Positions 7,684-14,415 of a DNA stretch of 57,202 nt are shown here, piece by piece. The translations under genes and the position numbers were made by a program. The DNA is from Caballeronia terrestris (GTDB lineage: Bacteria > Pseudomonadota > Gammaproteobacteria > Burkholderiales > Burkholderiaceae), in NCBI RefSeq assembly GCF_001544515.1, contig NZ_FCOL02000036.1, forward strand, positions 1-57,202, given 5' to 3'. Position 1 is the first letter of the stretch; each line of letters starts with the position of its first letter. The notes below the pieces were generated by a model. The model made no database searches and was not told the DNA's origin. It worked only from the letters and a program-made list of their open reading frames with translations.

Positions 7684-7705
7684 GAACAGTTGGCCCAAAC
7701 TGTTC
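7684..7705. promoter_or_regulatory. Inverted repeat upstream of the MocR-type gene
   Basis: GAACAGTT (7684-7691) and AACTGTTC (7698-7705) are perfect 8-bp arms around a 6-base centre, ending 36 bases before the regulator's start codon. This is the place expected for an autoregulatory operator. The arms contain GAAC/GTTC, as does GAACTGTTC at 3498-3506, but a link is not shown. Confidence 0.5.
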
Positions 7706-7741
7706 ACTAGTTTCGGGCGAACACCTGCGGGGAGAGGCCTT

Positions 7742-9154
7742 ATGAGACTTGAAATCGACTCAAAAACCGGCGTGCCGTTGACCGACCAGCTCGTCGATCA
7801 GATCGAATCGCTGATTCGCGGACGCCGCGTCCTGGCGGGCGCGAAGCTGCCCTCGATCCGCCAGCTCGCCGCCGACCAGAAGATCAGCCGCTTTCCGGTG
7901 ATCGAAGCCTACGACCGTCTGGCATCGCGCGGATTGATCCAGCCGAAACATGGTTCGGGGTTCTATGTCGCGGGCCATATCGATGAAGCCGAGCGCGGCA
8001 ACGGCCGCTGCAATCCGCGTCTCGCCGAAGAGGAATCGAACCAGATCCTGCAGCAGTTCAACTACCCCGGCGAGACGCTCAAGCTTTCGAGCGGGTTCAT
8101 CCCCGAGTCGTGGCGCGACGTCGACGGGCTCACGCAAGCGATACGTCACGCGTCGCGCATGGACGTGAGCAGCGTGATTGACTACGCGATGCCCTACGGC
8201 GACGCGAGCCTGCGCCACCAGGTTCAGATGCGGCTACATCTGCTCGGCATCGACGCCGATCTGAAAAACCTGATGATCACGTGCGGCGCGAGTCAGGCAC
8301 TCGATCTCGTCGTGCGTTTCTTGCTGAAGCCGGGCGATACGGTGTTCGTCGAAGACCCGGGTTATTACAACCTCTTCGGCTTGCTGAAGCTGCAAGGCGT
8401 GAAGCTCGTCGGCGTGCCGCGTCTCGCGACCGGCCCCGACGTCGATGCCGCCGAGGAACTGCTCAAGATTCATCAGCCGAAACTGTTCTTCATCAACACC
8501 GTTTTCCAGAATCCGACCGCGACGAACGTCGCGCCGCAAGTCGCGTTCAAGCTGCTGCAACTCGCGCAGCAATACGGATTTTCGCTCGTCGAGGACGACA
8601 TTTACGCCGACTTCCAGGCCGTGCCGACGCAACGCCTGGCTTCGCTCGATCAACTCGATCGCGTGATCTACGTGGGCGGGTTGTCGAAGACGCTGTCGTC
8701 GTCGCTCAGGATTGGGTACATCGCGGCGAATGCGGAACTTGTCAAGAATCTCGTCGACGTGAAGGTGCTGACGAGCCTCGGCGGCACGCGTTTCAGCGAG
8801 GCCGTCGCGGCGAATCTGCTGGAGCGCGGCACGTATCGGAAGTATCTCGAGCGGCTGCGCCGGCGCGTGCGCGATGCGCTTTCCGGAGCGGTTCAGCAAC
8901 TCGAAGCGTGCGGCTGGGACGTCTTCGATGAACCGAGCGGTGGCAACTTCGTGTGGGCCAAAGTGCCGGGCATCGACGATTCGACGGTGCTCGTCGAGGA
9001 AGCGCTGAAGTTCGGCGTGACGCTCGCGCCGGGCAACTACTATCGGCCGAGCGGCGAGGCTTGCGCGTATGTGCGGATCAACTCGGCGCATACGGACGAC
9101 GCGCGCGCAGTGCGGTTCTTCGAGGCGATGGGGGAACGCGCCTCGAAAAACTAG
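7742..9154 (+). CDS. MocR-type regulator: GntR domain fused to aminotransferase
   Basis: A 470-residue fusion. Residues about 5-75 form a GntR winged helix (LPSIRQLAADQKISRFPVIEAYDRL). From about residue 105 a fold-type I aminotransferase domain follows, with the PLP lysine at Lys316 in GGLSKTLSSSLRIGYIA and the substrate-carboxylate arginine region near the C-terminus (YVRINSAH). MocR proteins sense PLP or amino-group compounds and activate or repress nearby genes. The ribosome site GGGGAGAGG precedes ATG 7742. The perfect inverted repeat at 7684-7705 is a candidate operator. No obvious target operon is adjacent: upstream is a transporter fragment, downstream a MarR gene with its own promoter. 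The family is certain, the regulon unknown. Confidence 0.92.
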   Translation: MRLEIDSKTGVPLTDQLVDQIESLIRGRRVLAGAKLPSIRQLAADQKISRFPVIEAYDRLASRGLIQPKHGSGFYVAGHIDEAERGNGRCNPRLAEEESNQILQQFNYPGETLKLSSGFIPESWRDVDGLTQAIRHASRMDVSSVIDYAMPYGDASLRHQVQMRLHLLGIDADLKNLMITCGASQALDLVVRFLLKPGDTVFVEDPGYYNLFGLLKLQGVKLVGVPRLATGPDVDAAEELLKIHQPKLFFINTVFQNPTATNVAPQVAFKLLQLAQQYGFSLVEDDIYADFQAVPTQRLASLDQLDRVIYVGGLSKTLSSSLRIGYIAANAELVKNLVDVKVLTSLGGTRFSEAVAANLLERGTYRKYLERLRRRVRDALSGAVQQLEACGWDVFDEPSGGNFVWAKVPGIDDSTVLVEEALKFGVTLAPGNYYRPSGEACAYVRINSAHTDDARAVRFFEAMGERASKN

Positions 9155-9183
9155 TTGCATAGCAAACTTGTATCTCCTACACT
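9153..9183 (+). promoter_or_regulatory. marR promoter with operator-like site
   Basis: TTGCAT (9155-9160) and TACACT (9178-9183) are 17 bases apart, placing the transcript start at about 9190, the first base of the marR ATG. AGTTGCATAGCAAACT (9153-9168) covers the -35 box and matches 14 of 16 bases of the site before the tautomerase gene. It even overlaps the stop codon of the preceding gene (9152-9154). No Shine-Dalgarno sequence is present, consistent with a leaderless mRNA. Confidence 0.6.
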
Positions 9184-9189
9184 CCCCTC

Positions 9190-9606
9190 ATGTTCGATCA
9201 ATGCCTCTACTTCAACACCACCGCGCTGGCTCGCGTTCTTGAACGCGAGTGGACGAAGGCGTTCAAGCCATTCGGGCTGACGCCGTCGCAGGCTTTCATG
9301 CTGCGGGCGATTCTCGACAAGCCGGGTTTGCTGCAAAGCGAACTTGCGGCCGGGCTCGCCATCTCGCGTCCTACCGCTACGCGCTCGCTCGACGGGTTGC
9401 AGAAAATGGCGCTGATCGAGCGCTGGTCCACGGATCGTGATGGCCGCGAGTCCGCCGTTCACGCTACGGCGCTAGGCGAATCGATGAAGACGGATCTCAA
9501 CGCGGCAAGCGCGGAAGTGACCAAGCGCTTGAAGAAAAAGCTGGGCGCCGCGCACTTCGACGATTCGGTATCGAAGATGAAAGGCATTCGCGCGCTGCTC
9601 GACTGA
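9190..9606 (+). CDS. MarR family transcriptional regulator
   Basis: A 138-residue winged-helix regulator. The N-terminal helix (MFDQCLYFNTTALARVLEREW) belongs to the dimer interface. The DNA-binding part is LQSELAAGLAISRPTATRSLDGLQKMALIERW at about residues 58-88, followed by the wing with DRDGRES. Cys5 near the N-terminus is a possible redox sensor, by analogy with OhrR-type members, though the surrounding sequence is not a clear OhrR. It shares a near-identical promoter site with the downstream tautomerase gene, so it probably controls both itself and that gene. A run of eight T follows its stop codon. Confidence 0.9.
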   Translation: MFDQCLYFNTTALARVLEREWTKAFKPFGLTPSQAFMLRAILDKPGLLQSELAAGLAISRPTATRSLDGLQKMALIERWSTDRDGRESAVHATALGESMKTDLNAASAEVTKRLKKKLGAAHFDDSVSKMKGIRALLD

Positions 9607-9612
9607 TTTTTT

Positions 9613-9641
9613 TTGACCTTATAGTTGCATTGCTAACTACA
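9613..9641 (+). promoter_or_regulatory. Tautomerase promoter with second operator-like site
   Basis: TTGACC (9613-9618) is a good -35 box, with a weaker -10 region at about 9634-9641 (TAACTA/ACTACA). AGTTGCATTGCTAACT (9623-9638) lies between them and differs from the marR site at only two of 16 positions. A protein bound here would block RNA polymerase. The paired sites are the evidence that the MarR protein acts on both genes. Confidence 0.6.
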
Positions 9642-9659
9642 CATCGATGGAGAAACGTC

Positions 9660-10049
9660 ATGCCGATTCTCAACGTGAAAGTCAGTGCCAAAAAATCGCC
9701 CGAACTGACGCGGAAGATCTCCGAGTTGCTGCTCGATCTCACCACACGCATCCTTGGAAAGAAGCGTGAAGTGACGGCCATTGCGATCGATTTCGTCGAT
9801 CGCGACAGTTGGGTCGTAGGTGGGGAATTGCTGAGCGAGCAGAACAGGAACAGCTTCTACTTCGACATCAAGATCACTGACGAAACGAACACGAAGGACG
9901 AGAAGGCGCGCTATATCAGGGAAGCCTTCGCGGGCTTCGAGCGCATTCTCGGCAACCTGCATGAAGAAAGCTATATCTACGTGCAGGACGTGAAAGCGGC
10001 GTCGTATGGGTACGGCGGATACACGCAGGAATATCGCTACCATCATTAA
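9660..10049 (+). CDS. Tautomerase of the 4-oxalocrotonate superfamily
   Basis: A 129-residue protein beginning M-PILNVKVSAKKSPEL; removal of Met would expose the catalytic N-terminal proline typical of the superfamily. The length suggests a fused double-length member (cis-CaaD or MIF-like size) rather than the 62-residue 4-OT. The start at 9660 puts Pro second and follows GGAGAAA; an upstream in-frame start at 9630 would bury the proline. A role in detoxifying or channelling an unsaturated keto acid is likely, since MarR-linked tautomerases often respond to aromatic or electrophilic compounds, but the substrate is unknown. A terminator follows 8 bases after the stop. Confidence 0.85.
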   Translation: MPILNVKVSAKKSPELTRKISELLLDLTTRILGKKREVTAIAIDFVDRDSWVVGGELLSEQNRNSFYFDIKITDETNTKDEKARYIREAFAGFERILGNLHEESYIYVQDVKAASYGYGGYTQEYRYHH

Positions 10050-10057
10050 ATGCGACA

Positions 10058-10083
10058 ACGCCCGCCGTTCGGCGGGCGTCTTT
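10058..10083 (+). terminator. Rho-independent terminator after the tautomerase gene
   Basis: Nine-bp perfect stem ACGCCCGCC (10058-10066) with GGCGGGCGT (10071-10079), loop GTTC, then a short CTTTC tail. It lies between convergent genes and probably serves both directions. Confidence 0.8.
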
Positions 10084-10095
10084 CGCGCACGAGAA

Positions 10096-10710
10096 TTACA
10101 TCGGCGGCACGACGCCATCCTTCTCCACGACGATCCGTTGCGCCGCGAACTGCGTACCGTTCACCGGGCTCGCTACGATGAATACCTTCTTGCCCGCGGT
10201 CAGATCGGTGCGAGCGGCCGGAGCGAATGTCACGACCGGTACGTTCTCGGGCACCGTCACCGAATTGTTGCCGCCCTTGTACGACAGCTTGAGGTCGCGA
10301 CCGCTAGTGGCTTGCACAACGCTGTCCACGTTTGCGTTCGTCATCGAGCTGTTCGGGCCCAAGTCCCACGCGTAGTGACCTTCGCCCGTGCCGCGCGCGG
10401 CTTCGGGGAACACGAGCACTTCGGTGGCGGTCAGCTTGCCATCGGTGCCGGTCGTCGCAGCAGTGCCGACGAACGAGCCGGGCTTGATGTCCTCCAGCTT
10501 GATGTTCTTCACGGCCGTGACCGGAACGCTCGACTTCACATCGATCGTCACGGTGTCGCCGCTGCGTCGATGGACCGTCAGCGTGTCGCCGGTAAGCGAG
10601 ACGATTTCGCCGCGAATGCGCGTGGGCTTTGCTGCGGGCGTCTGCGCGAACGCAGCCGAAGCGATGACGAACGTGGCGACAGCAGCGCCGAGTTTCAATT
10701 GCAGTTTCAT
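10096..10710 (-). CDS. DUF5666 exported protein
   Basis: A 204-residue secreted protein. A standard Sec signal peptide (MKLQLKLGAAVATFVIASAAFA) ends at about residue 22. The mature part has repeated OB-like beta motifs, first RIRGEIVSLTGDTLTVHRRSG at about 31-51, typical of DUF5666. Function is unknown; a periplasmic role is expected. AAGGAG stands 7 bases before ATG 10710. It is the third gene after a cytochrome b and a molybdopterin oxidoreductase on the same strand (42-base gap), so it probably belongs to that operon and may assist the periplasmic redox enzyme. Confidence 0.8.
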   Translation of the reverse strand: MKLQLKLGAAVATFVIASAAFAQTPAAKPTRIRGEIVSLTGDTLTVHRRSGDTVTIDVKSSVPVTAVKNIKLEDIKPGSFVGTAATTGTDGKLTATEVLVFPEAARGTGEGHYAWDLGPNSSMTNANVDSVVQATSGRDLKLSYKGGNNSVTVPENVPVVTFAPAARTDLTAGKKVFIVASPVNGTQFAAQRIVVEKDGVVPPM

Positions 10711-10751
10711 GAAGTCTCCTTGGAGGGAACAGCAAAAAGCGAGCGGCAGAC

Positions 10752-11534
10752 TCAGGACCCGCCGAACCAGTTGTAACCCTGGTTCTCCCAGTAGCCGCCG
10801 GGATAATCGTTCGTCACGGTGATCGAGACGATGTGCTTCGGATTCTTGTAGCCGAGCTTGGTCGGCATGCGCAGCTTCATCGGGAAGCCATATTTCGGCG
10901 GCAGAACCTGGCCGTCGTAAGTGAGCGTGAGCAGCGTCTGCGCGTGCAGCGCGGTGGGCATGTCGATGCTCGTCGAATAGTTATCCGCGCAATGGAACGC
11001 GACGTACTTGGCCGTCGTGTCGGCGCCGGAGCGCTTGAGGAAATCGGCAAAGCGCACGCCGCCCCACTTGCCGATCGCGCTCCATCCTTCGATACAGATA
11101 TGCCGCGTCACCTGGCTTTCCTGCGGCAGCGCGCGCAGTTCTTCGAGCGTCCAGACGCGCTTGCCTTTGGCTAAACCACCGACCTGCAAGCGATACGTCG
11201 AAGCATCGACCTCGGGCACTTCATCGATGTCATAGAACGCGTTGAATGGAAACGGTCGCGTGATCATCGATTCGGGATAGGTTGGCGCGAGCTTGTTTGG
11301 ATCGAAGAGCAACGCCTGAGCGTCGTCATTGAACGAGGACATCTTGCGCAGCATCGCGTTGACCGATTTATCGTTGGTGAGGTCGCAGCCTGAGAGCATC
11401 GCGAGACCGCCGAGCGTGAGAATGCGCTTGCCGAAGAGACGCCGCGCTGGCGCCTTCAATTCCTTCTGCGCATCCCTGACGATCGACTCCGCGTCCAGCC
11501 CCAACGCGCCCGTGAAAATTTTTCGAATCGACAT
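10752..11534 (-). CDS. Molybdopterin-dependent oxidoreductase (MsrP/YedY-like), Tat lipoprotein
   Basis: A 260-residue sulfite-oxidase-fold protein. The molybdenum-ligating cysteine is Cys147 in TRHICIEGWSAIGKWGG. The N-terminus carries a twin-arginine motif (ARRLFGKR, Arg31-Arg32), then a hydrophobic stretch ending in a lipobox LSGC (Cys50), so it is probably Tat-exported already folded and lipid-anchored. It is related to MsrP (YedY), which repairs oxidised methionine in the periplasm, but is more distant than a true orthologue and the substrate is not established. The cytochrome b gene ends 3 bases upstream of its start and would deliver electrons. A two-component system lies divergently. 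Confidence 0.88.
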   Translation of the reverse strand: MSIRKIFTGALGLDAESIVRDAQKELKAPARRLFGKRILTLGGLAMLSGCDLTNDKSVNAMLRKMSSFNDDAQALLFDPNKLAPTYPESMITRPFPFNAFYDIDEVPEVDASTYRLQVGGLAKGKRVWTLEELRALPQESQVTRHICIEGWSAIGKWGGVRFADFLKRSGADTTAKYVAFHCADNYSTSIDMPTALHAQTLLTLTYDGQVLPPKYGFPMKLRMPTKLGYKNPKHIVSITVTNDYPGGYWENQGYNWFGGS

Positions 11535-11537
11535 GAA

Positions 11538-12140
11538 TCAGCGTCCCCGGATCATCAAGAGCAGCGAGCGCGGCACGAGCGCGACCATCGCGACGTGCAG
11601 CACGAAGAACGCTACCAGAAAACTCATCGCGAAGAAGTGCACGACGCGCGCCGAATCGTAGCCGCCCATCAGCGCGCGAAGCAACGGAAACTGCACCGAC
11701 TTCCACACGGCAAGCCCCGACACGATGACGATCACGATATCCACGATCACCGCGATATACGCGAACTTCTGCACCGCGTTGTAGTGCGTGAGATCGTCGT
11801 GCTTGAGCTTGCCGCGGAACGCCGCGAATGCATCGGCGATCACGCTCTTCACGCTCACCGGCCACAGCTTGCGGCGAAAGCGCCCGGTCGCCACGTTCAG
11901 CACGAGATACACGGCAAAGTTGACGACCAGCAGCCACATCGCCGCGAAGTGCCACAAGAGCGCGCCGCCGAGCCATCCGCCGAGCGTGATGCTTGCGGGA
12001 AACGTGATCGACTTGAAGATCGGCGAGGCGTCGTAGATTTGCCAGCCGCTCGTCACCATCGTGACGACCGCAAACGCGTTGATCCAGTGCGTGATGCGAA
12101 CCCAGCCCGGCTGAGCGGTTTGCTGTAGCTGCTGTGTCAT
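11538..12140 (-). CDS. Cytochrome b561-type membrane subunit
   Basis: A 200-residue protein with four predicted membrane helices of the cytochrome b/b6 (Ni-hydrogenase cytochrome b-like) class. Candidate haem histidines are in VRITHWINAF (His18), LLWHFAAMW and the last helix VVHFFAMSFLVAFFVLHVAM. It should pass electrons from quinol to the molybdoenzyme encoded immediately downstream, a role equivalent to MsrQ although the fold class differs. The start at 12140 is preferred: it begins MTQQLQQTAQPGW with GAGG upstream, whereas an extended start at 12230 would add 30 basic residues overlapping the regulatory box at 12215-12230. Confidence 0.87.
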   Translation of the reverse strand: MTQQLQQTAQPGWVRITHWINAFAVVTMVTSGWQIYDASPIFKSITFPASITLGGWLGGALLWHFAAMWLLVVNFAVYLVLNVATGRFRRKLWPVSVKSVIADAFAAFRGKLKHDDLTHYNAVQKFAYIAVIVDIVIVIVSGLAVWKSVQFPLLRALMGGYDSARVVHFFAMSFLVAFFVLHVAMVALVPRSLLLMIRGR

Positions 12141-12214
12141 TGGGCCTCGGCGGGAGTGGTGAATCATGAGGTGAAATCGTAGCGGCGCGGCTCTGATGCA
12201 CGCATGACGGCTCG

Positions 12215-12230
12215 ATGACTTTTTTGTCAT
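12215..12230. promoter_or_regulatory. CusR/HprR-like box
   Basis: ATGAC (12215-12219) and GTCAT (12226-12230) are separated by six T, and the right half reads TTGTCATTTT. This matches in arm sequence and spacing the E. coli CusR/HprR recognition pattern (ATGACAA-N2-TTGTCAT). It lies in the divergent region between the cytochrome b gene (75 bases away) and the response regulator (62 bases away), the expected place for joint control. Confidence 0.6.
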
Positions 12231-12292
12231 TTTCGCGAGTCACGTCCCCATGCTCGCTAGAATGTGCTCACTCCATTCATCGCAACGCGCGC

Positions 12293-12964
12293 ATGACCAT
12301 TCTCGTTATCGAAGACGACCGCAAGACGGGCGACTATCTGAAGAAGGGGCTCACCGAGTCCGGCTATCAGGTCGATCTCGTTCGTAACGGCACCGACGGG
12401 CTGCATCAGGCGCTCGCGCATCCGTACGAGCTGATCGTGCTCGACGTGATGCTGCCCGGTATCGACGGCTGGCAGATCATGTCGGCGTTGCGCGCGAAAC
12501 GTGACCTGCCTGTCATTTTTCTGACTGCGCGCGATCACGTCACCGATCGCATCCACGGCCTCGAACTGGGCGCCGACGACTATCTCGTGAAGCCCTTTTC
12601 CTTCACCGAACTCGTGCTGCGCATCCGCACGCTGCTGCGTCGCGGCGTGGTGCGTGAAGCCGATGTGTTCCAGATCGCCGACCTGCACATTGATGTCTTG
12701 CGCCGCAAGGTCACGCGTCAGGGCATCGACATCGCGCTGACCAACAAGGAGTTCGCGCTGCTGCATCTCTTTTGCAGACGGCAAGGCGAAGCACTCTCGC
12801 GCACGCTGATCGCATCGGAAGTGTGGGACATGAATTTCGACAGCGATACCAACGTGGTCGATGTCGCGATCAAGCGGTTGCGCGCAAAGATCGACCAGCC
12901 GTTCGACATCAAGTTGATTCACACGGTGCGCAGCATCGGCTATTCGTTCGGAGAGAATCCTTGA
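12293..12964 (+). CDS. OmpR-family response regulator, CusR/HprR type
   Basis: A 223-residue two-domain regulator. The receiver domain has the acidic pocket Glu7-Asp8-Asp9, phosphoacceptor Asp51 in LIVLDVMLPG, Thr79 and Lys100. The C-terminal winged helix (from about residue 125) contains LTNKEFALLHLF and VWDMNFDSDTNVVDVAIKRLRAKID, characteristic of the heavy-metal/copper subgroup. The start at 12293 gives a standard N-terminus, MTILVIEDDRK; upstream in-frame codons add a non-conserved tail. It overlaps the kinase gene by TTGA. Divergent position and the box at 12215-12230 suggest it controls the molybdoenzyme operon, as HprR controls msrPQ in E. coli. Confidence 0.93.
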   Translation: MTILVIEDDRKTGDYLKKGLTESGYQVDLVRNGTDGLHQALAHPYELIVLDVMLPGIDGWQIMSALRAKRDLPVIFLTARDHVTDRIHGLELGADDYLVKPFSFTELVLRIRTLLRRGVVREADVFQIADLHIDVLRRKVTRQGIDIALTNKEFALLHLFCRRQGEALSRTLIASEVWDMNFDSDTNVVDVAIKRLRAKIDQPFDIKLIHTVRSIGYSFGENP

Positions 12965-14415
12965 ACGCGAAGTGGCCGACGCATTCGCTCGCCGTTCGCA
13001 TCACCTGCCTTTTTGCGCTGATCGTGTGCGTGGTGGTCGGCATGGTCGGCGCGTCGCTATATCAGGCGACGAATTCCGCCCTCTCCACGCGTGCGGACTA
13101 TCAGTTGATCGGGCGCGTCGAGCACTTTCGCTCGTTGCTGCACGACATGTACACGATCACGCAGATCGAATCGCGTCCGCGTCTGTTCGAAACGATGCTC
13201 GGCGACAGGCAGGACGTCATCATTTTTCGCCGCGCGGGCGTCGCGCCGTTCATCAACGTCAATCCTGAGCAGAGGCCATTGCCGTCGCTCACACCCGTGC
13301 CGGTGACGCAGCCGGTCACACTCGACGCGCTTTACGAAGGCAAGAGCGCCGACGGCGTGCGCATGCGCTGGGTCGCGGCGCAGGCGCAGATCGGCGAGAG
13401 CGGCGAGACGGTCGAGATCATCGCCGCCCACACGATGACACAGGAAGCGCGCGTGCTCTCCGCGTACCTCGTGCGCGTGTGGATCAACGTGATCGGTGCC
13501 GTGGTCGTGACCGTGCTGCTCGCGTACTGGGTATCGAGCCGCGGCCTGCTGCCGCTCACGAAGATGGCCGCGAAGGCCGCCGAGATCACGCCGAACCGGA
13601 TGTCGGCGCGGCTCGATGTCGCGAACGCACCGGCAGAATTGCAAAGTCTCGCGGAGTCGTTCAACGCGATGCTCGATCGCCTCGCGACGGGATACGAACG
13701 CTTGCTGCAATTCTCGGCGGACCTCGCGCACGAGGTGCGCACGCCGATCGGCGTTTTGATCGGCCAGACGCAGGTCACGCTCGCGCATACGCGAAGCACC
13801 GGCGAATATCGCAGCGTGCTCGAATCGAATCTCGAAGAGCTGGAACGCCTCGGAAGGATCGCGCAGAATATTCTGTTTCTCGCGCAGGCCGATCATGAAG
13901 AGCAGCAGATCGAACGCACGCGTTTGTCGATCCGCGAAGAGCTCGAAACAATCAGCACTTACTTCGAAGGCATCGCCGACGAGCGGCAGATCACGTTCGA
14001 TGTTCAAGCCGAAGGTGAAATGGTTGCACATGCAATCATGTGCCGGCGCGCGATTGGTAACGTCGTCGTGAATGCGGTGCGGTATGCGACGCCGGGCACC
14101 GTCGTGCGCCTGTCGGGCTGCGCGGACGAAGATGGCGCGAGCATCGTGATCGGCAATCAGGGGAAAGCGATTGCGGAAGAAGAACTAATGCGTCTCTTCG
14201 ACCGCTTCTATCGCGGCGATGCGGCCCGCAGCGAGTTCACGGAATCGAGCGGGCTTGGACTCGCGATCGTGCAGGCGATCATGCGCCTGCACGGCGGCCA
14301 GGCATCGGCCGCGTGCACGCGTGACGGGTGGATCGAATTCACGCTGCGCTTCGCGAACGCTGCCTCATCGGCTCAAACACGCGCGGCGCAAGGCGCGTCG
14401 ACATCGAGTTCCTGA
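12961..14415 (+). CDS. Sensor histidine kinase, heavy-metal/CusS-HprS type
   Basis: A 484-residue membrane kinase. Two membrane helices (about residues 10-30 and 168-190) flank a periplasmic sensor of about 135 residues, followed by HAMP, a dimerisation domain with the phosphorylated His257 in FSADLAHEVRTPIG, an N-box (NVVVNAVRYA) and the G-box ESSGLGLAIVQAIMRLHGG. The start is TTG at 12961, overlapping the regulator's TGA in TTGA, which implies coupled translation. Codons further upstream lie inside the regulator gene in another frame. The C-terminus overlaps the convergent flavin reductase gene by 43 bases. The signal could be copper, hypochlorous acid or another oxidant; sequence alone does not decide. 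Confidence 0.92.
   Translation: MNAKWPTHSLAVRITCLFALIVCVVVGMVGASLYQATNSALSTRADYQLIGRVEHFRSLLHDMYTITQIESRPRLFETMLGDRQDVIIFRRAGVAPFINVNPEQRPLPSLTPVPVTQPVTLDALYEGKSADGVRMRWVAAQAQIGESGETVEIIAAHTMTQEARVLSAYLVRVWINVIGAVVVTVLLAYWVSSRGLLPLTKMAAKAAEITPNRMSARLDVANAPAELQSLAESFNAMLDRLATGYERLLQFSADLAHEVRTPIGVLIGQTQVTLAHTRSTGEYRSVLESNLEELERLGRIAQNILFLAQADHEEQQIERTRLSIREELETISTYFEGIADERQITFDVQAEGEMVAHAIMCRRAIGNVVVNAVRYATPGTVVRLSGCADEDGASIVIGNQGKAIAEEELMRLFDRFYRGDAARSEFTESSGLGLAIVQAIMRLHGGQASAACTRDGWIEFTLRFANAASSAQTRAAQGASTSSS

Noticed and set aside
7321..7707. Minus-strand frames in the gap before the MocR gene
   Set aside because: Translations are Arg/Ala-rich noise; the plus strand carries recognisable transporter remnants instead.
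9601..9620. T-run after marR as a terminator
   Set aside because: Eight T follow the stop, but no stable stem precedes them, and the T-run merges into the -35 region of the tautomerase promoter.
12772..12960. Upstream extension of the sensor kinase
   Set aside because: It lies wholly within the response regulator gene in another frame. The TTG overlapping the regulator's stop gives a normal kinase N-terminus with a membrane helix.
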